The notes: generated from the sequence alone by a model not told the origin. DNA of 64,000 bases from Amphiura filiformis (GCF_039555335.1 NC_092635.1:50054052-50118051); one strand, 5' to 3'. Numbered from the stretch's first letter, positions 22,759 to 33,904 are shown. Numbers and translations are program-made.

Positions 22759-22996
22759 TGTGACCGTACATTGAATGAGCCGTAAATGTCCTCAATTGTA
22801 TTCGAGTTACAGTGTAAAATGGGCATGAAGGTCATATTCATAGGTATTTCAATTTGGTGCTACGTGTATCTCATTAAATGAGGTACACGTAGCACCAAAT
22901 TGAGGTACCTATGAATACGACCTTCATGCCCATTTTACACTGTAACTCAGAATACAATTGAGGACATTTACGGCTCATTCGTGGTGTACGGTCACA
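22759..22996. repeat. Near-perfect TA-flanked hairpin element beside a splice donor
   Basis: About 115-bp arms (left tgtgaccgtac..., right ...gtacggtcaca) around a short loop at 22,875-22,882. TA is duplicated outside. The empty site catgtatattacctg survives at 22,401-22,415 in the neighbouring duplicate. In gene orientation the element starts at intron position +7 after the exon at 23,003. Confidence 0.85.
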
Positions 22997-23002
22997 TATT
23001 AC

Positions 23003-23166
23003 CTGTATGTTGAAGACACTGGTACCATACTGGGCATCATCAGCTATTCCTATGTAGTATTTATTACCAAGTGCACCCAAGTAGTCATCAAATTGAAACT
23101 CTGGTACCTGATCATTCACATCACCTACTACAACCTCAAGTATAGCTTGGTTTGATTGGATGGATA
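23003..23166 (-). CDS. Cadherin-23-like gene, EC-repeat junction exon
   Basis: Minus strand GAGCAG|exon|GTAATA, 164 bp. Ends one EC repeat with VEVVVGDVNDQ-type linker (observed LEVVVGDVNDQVPEF) and begins the next with YLGALGNKYYIGIADDAQYG. DVND is the calcium linker motif. In phase with 24,088 (G+TA) and 21,076 (phase 0). Confidence 0.85.
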
Positions 23167-23308
23167 CTGCTCAAAAAAGAAAACAAAAGAGAGAAAATAA
23201 GTTTTTCATTCTGCACAAAATAATTTACTAAGCTGTTCAAATGCCCAATGCATACAAGTAGATATCTGTCAATGCATGGGCACACCACATTGAACATTTA
23301 AAGGAGGA

Positions 23309-23616
23309 TTTTGTGATCCTAGCATCCTCTTTTTATGACATTATCAGTAGATATCCACTAAAAAAGCTTATTCCCAAAATTTCAGCTGATTCCAATTTTG
23401 CGTTTCTGAGTTATGCATGATTATGTGTATGACACTGCTCCATAGGCCACTGTTGTAATTTTGTTCTGGTACACCAGAACAAAATTTAAATTTGATGATA
23501 TTTTTGCTATACTGAATTAATCTGCAAGAAATATTTGGTACATAAACATTATGTAGCCAGAGGTTTCCAGTGATATAAAAATCTCAACTTTGGGGATGAG
23601 GCTGTGGATCACGAAA
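23309..23616. repeat. Second copy of the element at 8,320-8,622
   Basis: Shares gatcctagcatcctcttttt, cagtagatatccac, the central catgattatgtgta and the end gctgtggatcacgaaatgcc. Contains a short extra ttctggtacaccagaa hairpin. Confidence 0.75.
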
Positions 23617-23879
23617 TGCCCTTTTAAATATGTATATTTCTGTGTACCTACAAAGTAATAGAAGTATTAAATGCTGTGGAGCAACTTTTAGGTGGCGTTT
23701 GATCGCAACCCCAAGCTATAATTACTTAATCCGAACCCTTATCCAACTGTAATTCTCATCTCATGGGATGGTAGAACTTCAACTATTGTGATTTCTGATA
23801 CTAGTGCTAACATCAATGTGTGCACCAGTCAAATTAAGTCAAAATTACTCAAATGTGACTGGTTTTTAACATTCTATTA

Positions 23880-24019
23880 CTTCCCTGTCCATTCTAAAAT
23901 TATGAGGTTTTGTGATGTGTAGTTTCTATGTATTTTATTGTTTTTTTACTCCATATTTGTGCCTTTATCTCAGTTTCAAATTTTGCTTTGGCCCCCCCAT
24001 GGACCAGATCATGTCACAT
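23880..24019. repeat. Right half of a TGTGACA-type element
   Basis: attttattgtttttttactc and ccatggaccagatcatgtca match the right half of 16,555-16,801; the left end is missing. Confidence 0.6.
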
Positions 24020-24087
24020 ATGTGATGCATGTGATCCAATCATACTTTATTATTTGTAAAAAATGGATGTCATTAATCAATGTTTAC

Positions 24088-24246
24088 CTTCAGTGCCAGG
24101 TTCAGGGTTAAGTCCAACAGAACATCCAAGCTTGGCACTAGAAAATGCTTGAATCATCACTGAATATCCCTCTACATCCTCGCGATCAAGTGCTCTATTT
24201 GTGCATAGTTGAGGATCATTGCCAAGACACCGCAGTCTAAAGTTAC
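24088..24246 (-). CDS. Cadherin-23-like gene, EC-repeat exon with LDRE
   Basis: Minus strand ACAG|exon|GTAAAC, 159 bp. Encodes NFRLRCLGNDPQLCTNRALD then REDVEGYSVMIQAFSSAKLG and CSVGLNPEPGTE. ALDREDVEGY is the canonical cadherin LDRE element. Three Cys are present. Phase fits G+GT and G+TA. Confidence 0.88.
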
Positions 24247-24759
24247 CTGTAAAGTATGAAATTTTAAAATAAATAAAATATCGTCAAGTCGAAAGCAATA
24301 GACTAGAAGACAACTTTATTGCTGTCAATAGCTGCAATTGTGAAAACATTATAGTATGAGTGTTTGATACTGGGACTGCTGGTATGCCCTTTCGGGTCTT
24401 GGGTCTGAAGTAAGAATGGAAGAGGGTAGGATCTTAAAAATAGTGCTAAATGTTTACGAGGAGGGGGCACCACAATGCGCTGGGTTTACTGTGGTTCCTT
24501 CCCATTGTTTGAGGTACATAGGATATTTTGCAAAAAATATAGACTACCCAGAGCAAAATGCACACATTTGCGTCATGTACATACTTCACAGAAGCTCAGA
24601 CATGCTTCCTGGATACCACATCGCATCATGTGGTTGGTTAATTACACAGATTAGTCATGTGTAGATGACTGCCTTATACACTTACAGAATGCACAGGTTG
24701 TATTCTAATGTAGATGTCTATATTTATACAAGTTGTAATATAAGATGTAGCTTTTAAGT

Positions 24760-24815
24760 CTTGATCTCTTTGGATAAGGCGCTTCATAAATGTCATCTAA
24801 TAATAATAATACAGA
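24760..24815 (+). repeat. Possible non-LTR (L2/CR1-like) 3' tail
   Basis: ggataaggcgcttcataaat followed by (taa)n resembles the 3' ends of L2/CR1-type elements. No reverse transcriptase is present; upstream 24,370-24,760 is unrecognised. Confidence 0.35.
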
Positions 24816-24856
24816 CAGTATTATGATTTGAACATTTAATCAACTATTTCATGTAC

Positions 24857-24957
24857 CTGTACTACTGACGATCTCATATAACACACCAAGAGTGGTATTG
24901 AACAGAGGAAGTTTAATGTAAGCACAGGCTTCAGGGTCACCTTCAATAAGCTCTAAC
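24857..24957 (-). CDS. Cadherin-23-like gene, EC-repeat exon
   Basis: Minus strand CAG|exon|GTACAT, 101 bp. Encodes LELIEGDPEACAYIKLPLFN then TTLGVLYEIVSST, the first strands of an EC repeat. In phase (AG+G; G+GT). Confidence 0.82.
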
Positions 24958-25018
24958 CTGAAATAAAAAGAAAGAAACCAAATTGAAAAATTAATATCAG
25001 TTGTACAACAACAACAAT

Positions 25019-25097
25019 AAAATTGGCGGAATTAAAACCAGCTACCTTCGTACTACTAGCATGATGCTCTAACCAACTGAGCCACAGAGGCATGCTG
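25019..25097 (-). repeat. tRNA-like sequence, minus strand
   Basis: GTGGCTCAGTTGGTTAGAGC A-box and arm, then a degenerate B-box (GGTTTTAATTCC). Faces the plus-strand copy at 25,141. Confidence 0.45.
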
Positions 25098-25140
25098 GAG
25101 AAGAGCGGAAGATATAAATCTATAGGTATTAAGTTCAAAT

Positions 25141-25190
25141 GCAGCTCTGTTGGTTAGAGCGTCATGCTAGTATTACGACCAGATGTACTG
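25141..25190 (+). repeat. tRNA-like fragment, plus strand
   Basis: cagctctgttggttagagcg tcatgctagta matches the 5' half of the minus-strand copy at 25,019-25,097, in opposite orientation. The 3' half is lost. Confidence 0.4.
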
Positions 25191-27180
25191 GGTTTTTTTT
25201 CTTCAACATTTAAATGTGCTCTGGGAAAAAATTGAAATTTGTTCATCCTATCAACCCAGAGAACTAAATATAGTAACTTTTAACAACAATAAAAATTTAT
25301 AAAGCGCCAATATACAAAAAGTTAATTGTTCAAAGGTGCTGAAAGGCAAACACAAGAAATTAAATCTGATAGGCTTGTTGGAACAGATGGCATTTTGGCA
25401 GCTTTTTGAAAATGCCAACAGTCTGAGCATTTCTAATATGGATGGGAAGTTTGTTCCATTCTTATGGTCTAAAGCATGAGAAAGATCTGTCTGCGAATGA
25501 CACACTATGGGTTTTGAGTTTAAGAAACTGATGAGATGATAAGCATATCAATGACTGTGTGTCCACTTGTGCTGCCACATGAATGATTATATCTAGAATT
25601 AAATTTCTTGATCTGTGCTTTAGAAGAGGTAGAAATAGGATTCTAACAAAATGTCCAGCGTTACTTGCATAGTTTATATGACATCATAAATTGCAAGTTG
25701 TTTATGAAATGTAGATCTCATAATAGCTTTTGCATATGCTTCTTGCTTGTATTTCTGGTTTGAAATGGTTTGTGGTGTGTTAATGGCTTTATATTTTTGT
25801 TTTACTGTTTGATTGAAACATTTTCCTTAGGCCTGGGTTTCTGCATTCAAGTCTCTCTTGGCCTTTTGAGTACCCTTCATTGAATTGTTTGTTGCTGTTG
25901 ATCTTTGTATGTTTTATAATTGAATGCAATAAAGTTAAATCAAATTTCATTTCATTTTTGGTTCCATTGTTGTCTATGCCCCCTATACTTCCCACAAGGG
26001 GTCGAAGGTCAGAATGGGCCAAATAAAAGAACACGGGGGAGGGGGAGAGGGTGGTTATTCCTAATAGTTATTTGGGTATTTTTAAAAATTCAACATTTTG
26101 AGTTCCTGGTGGTGCCATGCCACTCCCTGTATTTGAGTATTGTTCAGAAGTACCGCCGCATAACAGGTGGTCACAAAGGCAGGCGAGACTTGTGGTCTTT
26201 TTCCGTCACAAATAGTGAACCATTTTGACAATTGCACATTGTGTGTTTATCGCAACATAGTGGTAACTACCCCCTCTATTGATTGAAAGGCTGGCAAATA
26301 CTTCAGATTAAGTCAATGGTCTATGGATTGTACAGGGAAAAAAGTTCATTTTGCCATTTGCGAGGGCAGTCAAGCAATTCTACTAAGGCCTGCTAGGGCA
26401 CCAAGGCTAAATACATCCAAAGTTACACATTTTGAGGGGCACAAAAGCAAAGGCTTGGGGGCACCCAAGGCAATTGCCTTAGGTGCCTAGGCAGCCCTAG
26501 GCACAATATTAACAATAACAAAACTAACATTCAATCTTTTATTAGGAAGACAAGGACTTTCAGTTTAATAAAAATGGTTCATCAATAATTTGAACAAAAC
26601 TTAGTCTCAGCAAGCACAAAAATATTTTAAACGTTATAAACATGTCATAAACGTATTTTGGTTTGGTCAAAACATTTTAATAACATTTTAATGTTGGGTT
26701 AAATGAAGGTCATGTTTATAAAAAAATATTTTGTCAACATTTCAATAACATGTGTTTGCTGGGGTTTCATTAACAAAGTTTATTTTTTCAATATCTTTAT
26801 GTCAATTTGTATTTAGTTATATGAAATATGGATATGGTCACAAAAGCTGTGTAGACTTAGCTAACATACCTCATGTCACAAAATGATATATCCACAGCTC
26901 ATGATGATGTCCAAATAAGTACAACAAAATGGCAGGAATGGTGGTAATGATGAAGATGATACTGAATGATGATATGAAAAACAAAAGTATGAGAGTTGTA
27001 GCTGATATTAAACAAATACTCAAACAGGTGCATAACATATACTCAAGAACAATGGTATTGGGCTATGAAACAATGTTGCATTACATAAAGATTCTTGATT
27101 GTCTCACAAAGTGGCCTCCCAAGTTAAAATGCAGTATTCATATTCCTTTTTACATATTTTTTGATTTTTAAAGTCATTTG

Positions 27181-27265
27181 CCAAAAAAAAAAAAGGCTGA
27201 CCAACCAACACTACTTGAAAGGTCTGTTCACCCATAGAACAGGTTTTTTTTTTATCGCCTAATAG
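27181..27265. repeat. Solo right end of the module MITE
   Basis: ggctgaccaaccaacac, cttgaaaggtctgttcaccc and catagaacaggtttttt...atcgcct match the right end of the element found in every module copy (for example 46,430-46,510). Confidence 0.65.
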
Positions 27266-27404
27266 TTTTTACTGGTTCCAAAGTAAAACAGAGTATCTGC
27301 ATGTTAGTGATTAGTTAATTAAAAACTGCTTTTTGACTTGGGAGGTTTAAATCAGTTTGTCAAAAGTAAGTAACACAGCAAATAATGCCTTCTTACCACT
27401 CCCA

Positions 27405-27650
27405 AAGTTAACAAAATTATCTGCTTAAGCGCATGGATAGCAACGTTTTCAAATATTTTTGTGGGACCTGAGAGCACATCAGTCATATTGAATTGCATGT
27501 TGAATTCGAGGAATGTCATTCTGATATCAAATAATTTGTATTTTTTGAAATTTTCGATGTAATACACATTTTATGGCAAATGATTAAAAATTTATATTTT
27601 TGAAATTTAACAGTCCTCAAAGTAAATTGTATTAATCTAATGATATGTAC
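27405..27650. repeat. Left-arm fragment of the TTAA-type foldback
   Basis: gggacctgagagcacatcag, ctgatatcaaataattt and taacagtcctcaaagtaaat match the left arm of 39,203-39,860. The fragment ends at about 27,650 in unrelated GC-richer DNA. Confidence 0.65.
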
Positions 27651-27935
27651 CACAGAATTAGAGAAGGAGAACCGGGACTCCCTATACCGCCATGTACAAT
27701 CGCGCCGTCAGCTATGGGGAGAAAATTGGGGGTATTCGGGTCCTTGCCGACGGTTGCGCGGAGGCAAACGAAAACAATTCTGCATCTCATCTGCAGCGTC
27801 TTGGTACTCGCGTGAAGGTCGCAGCAATTAGTGCGTCTCTCAAATGCGCCCTTCATCCATGTCACGCTTGCATGACAACGAATGCCTCAAGTGCATTCCG
27901 AGGGAAACCAAATTATACCCCCAATTTTTATGTCT
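27650..27935. other. GC-richer block of unknown nature inside the intron
   Basis: Differs in composition from the surrounding intron, with CpG-rich words (cgcgccgtcagc, cgacggttgcgcgg). Open on both strands for 60-110 codons, but neither product resembles a known family. Could be a repeat or a regulatory island. Confidence 0.3.
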
Positions 27936-27938
27936 CAC

Positions 27939-28054
27939 CTTTGGCTTCTATCCTCTGGTTTGAAGTATGGATCTTTCAGGTTGCCTACCATAACTTGGAC
28001 AACTGCATCATCCTCGTTACTAGGTGAACCTTTATCAAAAGCTTGCACATTGAT
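27939..28054 (-). CDS. Cadherin-23-like gene, EC-repeat end exon
   Basis: Minus strand ACAG|exon|GTGAGA, 116 bp. Encodes INVQAFDKGSPSNEDDAVVQ then VMVGNLKDPYFKPEDRSQ. AFDKGSP is the usual ADxGxP turn. The linker reads NLKD where DxND is normal, so calcium binding at this junction may be reduced. Confidence 0.85.
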
Positions 28055-30163
28055 CTGTCAATGTAAAGATATAGTAAGGCCATCTAAATTAAATCTTGAG
28101 TCTCAAAGCTGCCATGTACGTTATTAAAATTGTGTGTGTAGTCCTCTTTGAAATTAAGAAATTCAGAGTGTTTTTTTGTCTTTTTTTAACAAAGAGGCCA
28201 ATTTTAAACTCAAAACTTCAATTTGATATCAAGTTTTCAACAAGTTTTCAATTCAGAGAAGAATTATTTTGTAGCAGTGATTTTATGTGTCTACTATTCT
28301 AACAACAGACATTGGATACTTTCTGCACAAAACGCTTGTACTGACACATAAAAAACAATAATTTAAAAAAATGAATATAAAAAAACACATTCCACATTAG
28401 GTTTTCAATTTCTCACAGGCTTTGAGACTCATGATTCAATTAAGATGGCCTAAGTAATTATACAGATATGGTATTATCATTAGGTCACCCAAATTCTTGG
28501 GATTCAGCATGCTTATCAGAACTCATCGCTTTGCAGTGCTTCAAATCAATGCCCATAAGCATTAATTTTGTCACTGAAGTCAGAAAGAGAGATTCAGTGC
28601 TGACTTCAACATGTACCCTTCCAGTTATCTGTAGTTGACTTGCAAGTCTGAATTCTTATAAAGAGTCACAAAATGTGGATCAGTGTTATATTCATATTCA
28701 AATCTAAAAAGAGAAAATTGATGAGGGCCTGTACATTTCAAGCCCATGTGGCCCTTGAAGATTTTGACATTTCAAGCCCATGTGGCCCTTGAAGATTTTG
28801 ACTTATTTCAAGCACTGATTATATAACTACTTGAAACATTTTCAATTATATTAAGTTTTCCCATCTCACTTTAGGGTACCGGTCAAGTTAGTTCAATTGG
28901 TAACAATAAAATTTGAGTCTCCTACACGGCACACCGATATCGCCTGGCTAATAATTACTTTGTCAGCAGAGATACTAAAATAAATACCCGGGATCGATAC
29001 ACATGAATTTGCTATGCACGAGTTTTATATGAGAAGAAAATCTTTGGATACCGGTGTAGAAAATGATGAATATCTCCCGTAAATGATTTCGTATAAAGAA
29101 ACCAGATGTGGTTCCTTGCACATGAATATATATTTTGAACAGATATGATAGTCGTTAGCTTGCGTCTTGAGACAGTAGCTTGCGTCTTGAGTCAAAAACT
29201 GACAATAATTCCTCAATAATTCTGATTTATATGTGCCGAATTATATAGCGCAGTGTATAGGCCAATCGTGAAGGTAGTCTAAAAGAATATGACCACAGCG
29301 AGGTCAGTCACCGAGCTAATCGGGGCTATTGTCAGTAGCCTTAGTCAGATGTCCTTCGGCCTATATTGCGACTCAAACCTATTAAACAGGTCGATACATA
29401 ATGGCCATCCATGGCTGTGGATTCAATCTACCATGGCGATTTCTGCCATGAAAATATCGGGGCGATGACACTGTGCACGGTCATCATAAAACCAATCTCC
29501 TGGTAGCTGGAAATTATTCATCGGGTGCATTACATAGTGACGGATGTCAAACCCAGGGTGTATTACAAAGTGACAGATGTTGATCGCAATTTACCAAAAA
29601 TGGGCATCAGGAAACGTTGAGTAGGTAAATTGTATTGGGCATAGATTATAAGCTTGCCATTATAATGTTCAGCAATTCATGTGTCTAATATAAAAGTAGA
29701 ATATCGTACATCTCAGATATGTAATAGATTGCCAAAATTATCTGTCACTATGGCTTGCGCAATTATTGTTGAGAGCTCAACATTCGTCACTATGGATTTT
29801 ACCGTAAAGTGCGGATCCGTCACTATGCAATGCACCCAACATATTCTTGACAAAAAAAAAAAAAACATGCCAAATTGTCCTGGTTTACCCATATAAAACT
29901 CTGGACGCTGATTCTGGCTGTGATGGTTAATGTAGATGTAGGCTAATTAGGATACTGCATCAGTATAGAGATGTTCCTGACTGATGCTAAAGACTATATG
30001 TTTTGGGTCACTGTGCTCAGCAGCTTTCTATAAGTTCTTTGACTAGGCATGTCTTACAGAATTCCAAGCTACATCGCCAATGTGGTCAGAGACTTTTGGT
30101 AAAGTGCAATAGTCATACATAATTGCCTCATATAAATCAGTGTTATTTTGTGTCAATACATAC
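28055..30163 (-). other. 2.1-kb intron
   Basis: Contains a 37-bp direct repeat (tttcaagcccatgtggccct) at 28,735-28,800, a 20-bp direct repeat at 29,157-29,195, and the inverted-repeat element at 29,523-29,837. The rest is unrecognised. Confidence 0.6.
29523..29837. repeat. Inverted-repeat element, ends GGGTGCATT
   Basis: gggtgcattacatagtgacg against cgtcactatgcaatgcaccc. Extra internal copies of the gtcacta word at 29,570 and 29,745-29,795. 315 bp, non-coding. Confidence 0.7.
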
Positions 30164-30304
30164 CAAATATTCACTTGGTTCTTCTGGGAACTCTGCCTTT
30201 CTTGTGTATATATCTCCTGTGTTTTTATCAATTCTGAAGTATTCAAAGATGATTTCATTTTCCTGGTTATCATCAAACAGGTAGAATACATCTCCATTCA
30301 TATC
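30164..30304 (-). CDS. Cadherin-23-like gene, EC-repeat middle exon
   Basis: Minus strand TTCAG|exon|GTATGT, 141 bp, phase 0 at both ends. Encodes DMNGDVFYLFDDNQENEIIF then EYFRIDKNTGDIYTRKAEFP. FRIDKNTGDIYT is the typical EC F-x-I-D-x-x-T-G-x-I pattern. LDRE is replaced by AEFPEE. Confidence 0.87.
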
Positions 30305-31670
30305 CTGAATAAAACAAATATACGATTTGATACAAAAATAACCAAATTCTTTTTATTTGTTAATGTTTAAATTAAAATATTGTGTTTCAGGGTAAGTTTA
30401 GGTTAGTATTATTAAAGTCATAATGTACGATCTTATAATATGAATTTGGTTAATTTTTTTCAAACCTGATTTTTTGGCATATTTGTAATGTTTACACATG
30501 TCACAACTTGCACCCAAATGGAATCAGCCATATTTGTTGTGTTTGTAGGTAAACAGAGCAAAGTTAGACATAAAGTCATAATTCAAGAAATTATGACTTT
30601 ATGTCCGCCCATAGAACTGCGCGTGTTAAACGGCCAAAATAACAAGCAGTGTTTCTTCCACTTTACCTTGTTATTTCAGCTAAAAATGGACAGAAACCAT
30701 TCCCGATAATTATTACTAGTATTATTTCAGCATTTTGAGTATATAATGACAAATTTAAAATTTGAAGGAAATCATACATTAAGCCTTTAATATCAACATT
30801 TGACCTCTATTTCTTTAAAACTTTCATTTCCACAAATACCTGCTAAATCCATACATATTTTGCTCCATCACACTGCTCTATAAGAGCATTGAGAATATTG
30901 TTTCAGATCCAATTGTTTTGGAATGGATTTTTGGCTGCACATTTAGCAATTCCTTATTTTTAGTTTTATTTAAAATCAGACCCTCTGTTTATTCCAAACT
31001 AATTCCTTAAGTTCACTGCATCAAATCAGATCCTCCAGAACATATGTTATAAACTTTTGCACCACACATCCCTATCAAAATAAGAGGCACATTCCCCCAG
31101 GCATTATGTTATGATGATTGCACACATAGTGTAACTTCAAATAAAGCAATTCTGAAACACTCAACACTCTCGCAATTCAACAACTCTTCCTATACCTTTA
31201 TACAGGAGCCAAACGTTAATCTGTGATGAATCCACACTCTTCCAGTCACGCGTGACGCGAACACAAGTTAATGGAAGCGTGCATATGCGTTACGTGTGAG
31301 CGCATAAATTCGTCATGCCTGGAACTTGGTTTACATGTTGGAGAGATAGCGACTAAACATTGCCGTTTTATTTTGTAGTTTCATTGCTCAGTGATATCAA
31401 CAGAGAAATCACCAATCTTCTTGTAGGCTTAAGGTTGAATGACTATCTGACATTCCTCATGAAATAATCATGTGAATTAGACGCCCTTTAACTTGTTTTC
31501 ATTGTTGAAAGGGATTCAATCATGTTTCACCGTTGTTCATCACTGTTTAACAAAGCTGCCCTCGCGAAGTAAACCATGCAGATGGTGCAGACGCATCGTT
31601 GTTAAATGGTGATGAACAACAGTGAAACATGATTGAATCCCGAAATATTGACCTAAACAGAAGCACTAAC
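30305..31670 (-). other. Intron with two hairpins
   Basis: A perfect 16-bp hairpin at 30,568-30,604 (acataaagtcataatt / aattatgactttatgt) and the inverted-repeat element at 31,511-31,641. Nothing else recognised. Confidence 0.6.
31511..31641. repeat. Short inverted-repeat element (131 bp)
   Basis: gggattcaatcatgtttcac against gtgaaacatgattgaatccc, with pairing continuing through gttcatcac to about 40 bp. It lies 29 bp from the donor of the exon at 31,671. Confidence 0.75.
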
Positions 31671-31954
31671 CTTGTCGGCATCTGTTGCTGTCACTGTAGT
31701 AATGTACTGATCAGCCTCAAGGAATTCAATAGACTCAACATATTTATCTGGGTCAAACACAGGGCTATTATCGTTCAAATCCTCTATCTGTACCGTAACC
31801 TGCACAATGTCAGTTTGATCAGGATTTTTATCTGCATTCTCTGCAATAACATTGAATACGGCAGGCCCATCCTTGTATTCGGTGTCGCGATCAATACAGC
31901 TTATTGCTCTTATCTCACCTGTATCTGCATCAATCTGAAAATTCTGGACTTTAC
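31671..31954 (-). CDS. Cadherin-23-like gene, large EC-repeat exon
   Basis: Minus strand CTCAG|exon|GTTAGT, 284 bp. Encodes GKVQNFQIDADTGEIRAISC then IDRDTEYKDG..., a linker VTVQIEDLNDNSPVFDPDKY and the start of the next repeat ending VTATDADK. DLNDN and DADTG are standard EC motifs; IDRD replaces LDRE. In phase with 33,905 (G+GT) and 30,304 (phase 0). The 5' third is amplified in the adjacent upstream intron. Confidence 0.9.
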
Positions 31955-32990
31955 CTGAGTAGACAATGAACAATACATTTTATCATTATATTTCTATCTG
32001 CATTCTCAGCAATAACATTGAATCGGCAGGTCCATCCTTGTATTCGATTGTCGCGATCAATACAGCTTATTGCTCTTATCTCACCTGTATCTGCATCAAT
32101 CTGAAAATTCTGGACTTTACCTGAGTAGACAATGAACAATACATTTTATCATTATATTTCTATCTGCATTCTCAGCAATGACATTGAATATGGCAGGTCC
32201 ATCCTTGTATTCGGTGTCGCGATCAATACAGCTTATTGCTCTTATCTCACCTGTATCTGCATCAATCTGAAAATTCTGGACTTTACCTGAGTAGACAATG
32301 AACAATACATTTTATCATTATATTTCTATCTGCATTCTCAGCAATAACATTGAATACGGCAGGTCCATCCTTGTATTCGGTGTCGCGATCAATACAGCTT
32401 ATTGCTCTTATCTCACCTGTATCTGCATCAATCTGAAAATTCTGGACTTTACCTGAGTAGACAATGAACAATACATTTTATCATTATATTTCTATCTGCA
32501 TTCTCAGCAATGACATTGAATATGGCAGGTCCATCCTTGTATTCGATTGTCGCGATCAATACAGCTTATTGCTCTTATCTCACCTGTATCTGCATCAATC
32601 TGAAAATTCTGGACTTTACCTGAGTAGACAATGAACAATACATTTTATCATTATATTTCTATCTGCATTCTCAGCAATAACATTGAATACGGCAGGTCCA
32701 TCCTTGTATTCGGTGTCGCGATCAATACAGCTTATTGCTCTTATCTCACCTGTATCTGCATCAATCTGAAAATTCTGGACTTTACCTGAGTAGACAATGA
32801 ACAATACATTTTATCATTATATTTCTATCTGTATTCTCAGCAATAACATTGAATACGGCAGGTCCATCCTTGTATTCGGTGTCGCGATCAATGCAGCTTA
32901 TTGCTCTTATGTCACCTGTATCTGCATCAATCTGAAAATTCTGGACTTTACCTGAGTACACAATGAACAATACATTTTATCATTATCAGT
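31955..32990 (-). repeat. 166-bp tandem array of exon 5' ends with splice acceptors
   Basis: Six copies of the first about 110 bp of the exon at 31,671-31,954, each preceded by the same acceptor (minus strand CTACTCAG|GTAAAGTCC). Acceptors lie at about 32,121, 32,287, 32,453, 32,619, 32,786 and 32,952; spacing is 166 bp, once 167. Two copies (near 32,040 and 32,545) carry gattgtcg in place of ggtgtcg, shifting the frame. No clear donor follows each piece. Confidence 0.9.
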
Positions 32991-33016
32991 GTCTTACATT
33001 TGACTTCATTTTGTAG

Positions 33017-33675
33017 AGTATTAACTCTCCACGCGGGTGTCGACTGCAGACGGCAAGTTTCAAATTTGGTTTTAAGAATTCAAATATTTCATAAATATAA
33101 ATTTTCATGACCATATTTTGAAACAGCATAAAATATGCATTAAAATGAGTACAAACAAGCCTAGTTCTTTTGTGTTTTTACCTTTTTAGTGGTTCCTAAG
33201 TCTTTTTAGCACACTTTACTTGTTTTCTGCCTGCATGTGGCCACTTTTTTTTAATAACTAAAAAAAGGCCTGTAAAAAAGGCCTGGCACATACGGCTATG
33301 CGCTAGGATGGCTTTCACATACTTATGCGAGTGGATTCAGATGTAAACCTTTTTTTGTCCTTAGGAATCTACCAAATGAATCATGAAATCAAAAAAATAT
33401 GTTTCATCTTCTCTTTCATTAAAACATTATGCTTCACCCTAGCATTAATCATGGAACAATTTATTCAATGTTTAATATGTTCAAGTACATGATGCATGTT
33501 TCTTCCTCCACTTATCTTAACTCTCTCCACGCGGGTGTCGAATGCAGATGACAAGTTAAAAAAAAATTCAAATTCAAAAATTTCAGAATCGTAAATTGTC
33601 ATGACCATATTTGGAACATGGAAAATGCACTAAAATGAGTACAAACAAGCCTAGTATTGGTTCAGTGGTTCTTAA
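33017..33675. repeat. Direct repeat pair in the intron
   Basis: ctccacgcgggtgtcga-tgcaga at 33,027 and 33,525, tcatgaccatatttt-gaac at 33,105 and 33,598, and aaaatgagtacaaacaagcc at 33,143 and 33,632. Two copies about 500 bp apart. Confidence 0.7.
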
Positions 33676-33904
33676 GATAGCTCTTGTTATTTTCAGAAAA
33701 TATTTCAAATCTTGAATTTTTTATGTTGAAGCGCATGGCTAGCACGCAGAGCATTAATTTACAAATGAGCAAAAGTATTAAAGCATGAGAATCTGTTCAT
33801 ATTCTACTTGCCAAAAAACAATTCAAGTAAGTTTAAGCTAAGTATTAGATTTAAATCTAAAATGCCTAGATTAAGATTAAGTTATCAGAAAATCCTAGAC
33901 ATAC

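Larger units (their letters stand above)
24958..27938 (-). other. 3-kb intron with tRNA-like and repeat sequence
   Basis: Carries two opposed tRNA-like sequences, a repeat with tttataaagcgccaatatac at 25,285-25,310, the right end of the module MITE at 27,181-27,265, a foldback fragment at 27,405-27,650, and a GC-richer block at 27,650-27,900. The region 25,500-27,170 is AT-rich with nothing recognised. Confidence 0.6.

Noticed and set aside
26929-27171. 80-codon plus-strand frame starting MAGMVVMMKMIL
   Set aside because: No family resemblance, repeat-poor AT-rich intron of the minus-strand gene, and no splice or promoter support.
31955-32990. CRISPR-like regular array (166-bp period)
   Set aside because: The unit is exon plus acceptor sequence with no short repeat/unique spacer structure, and the genome is eukaryotic.
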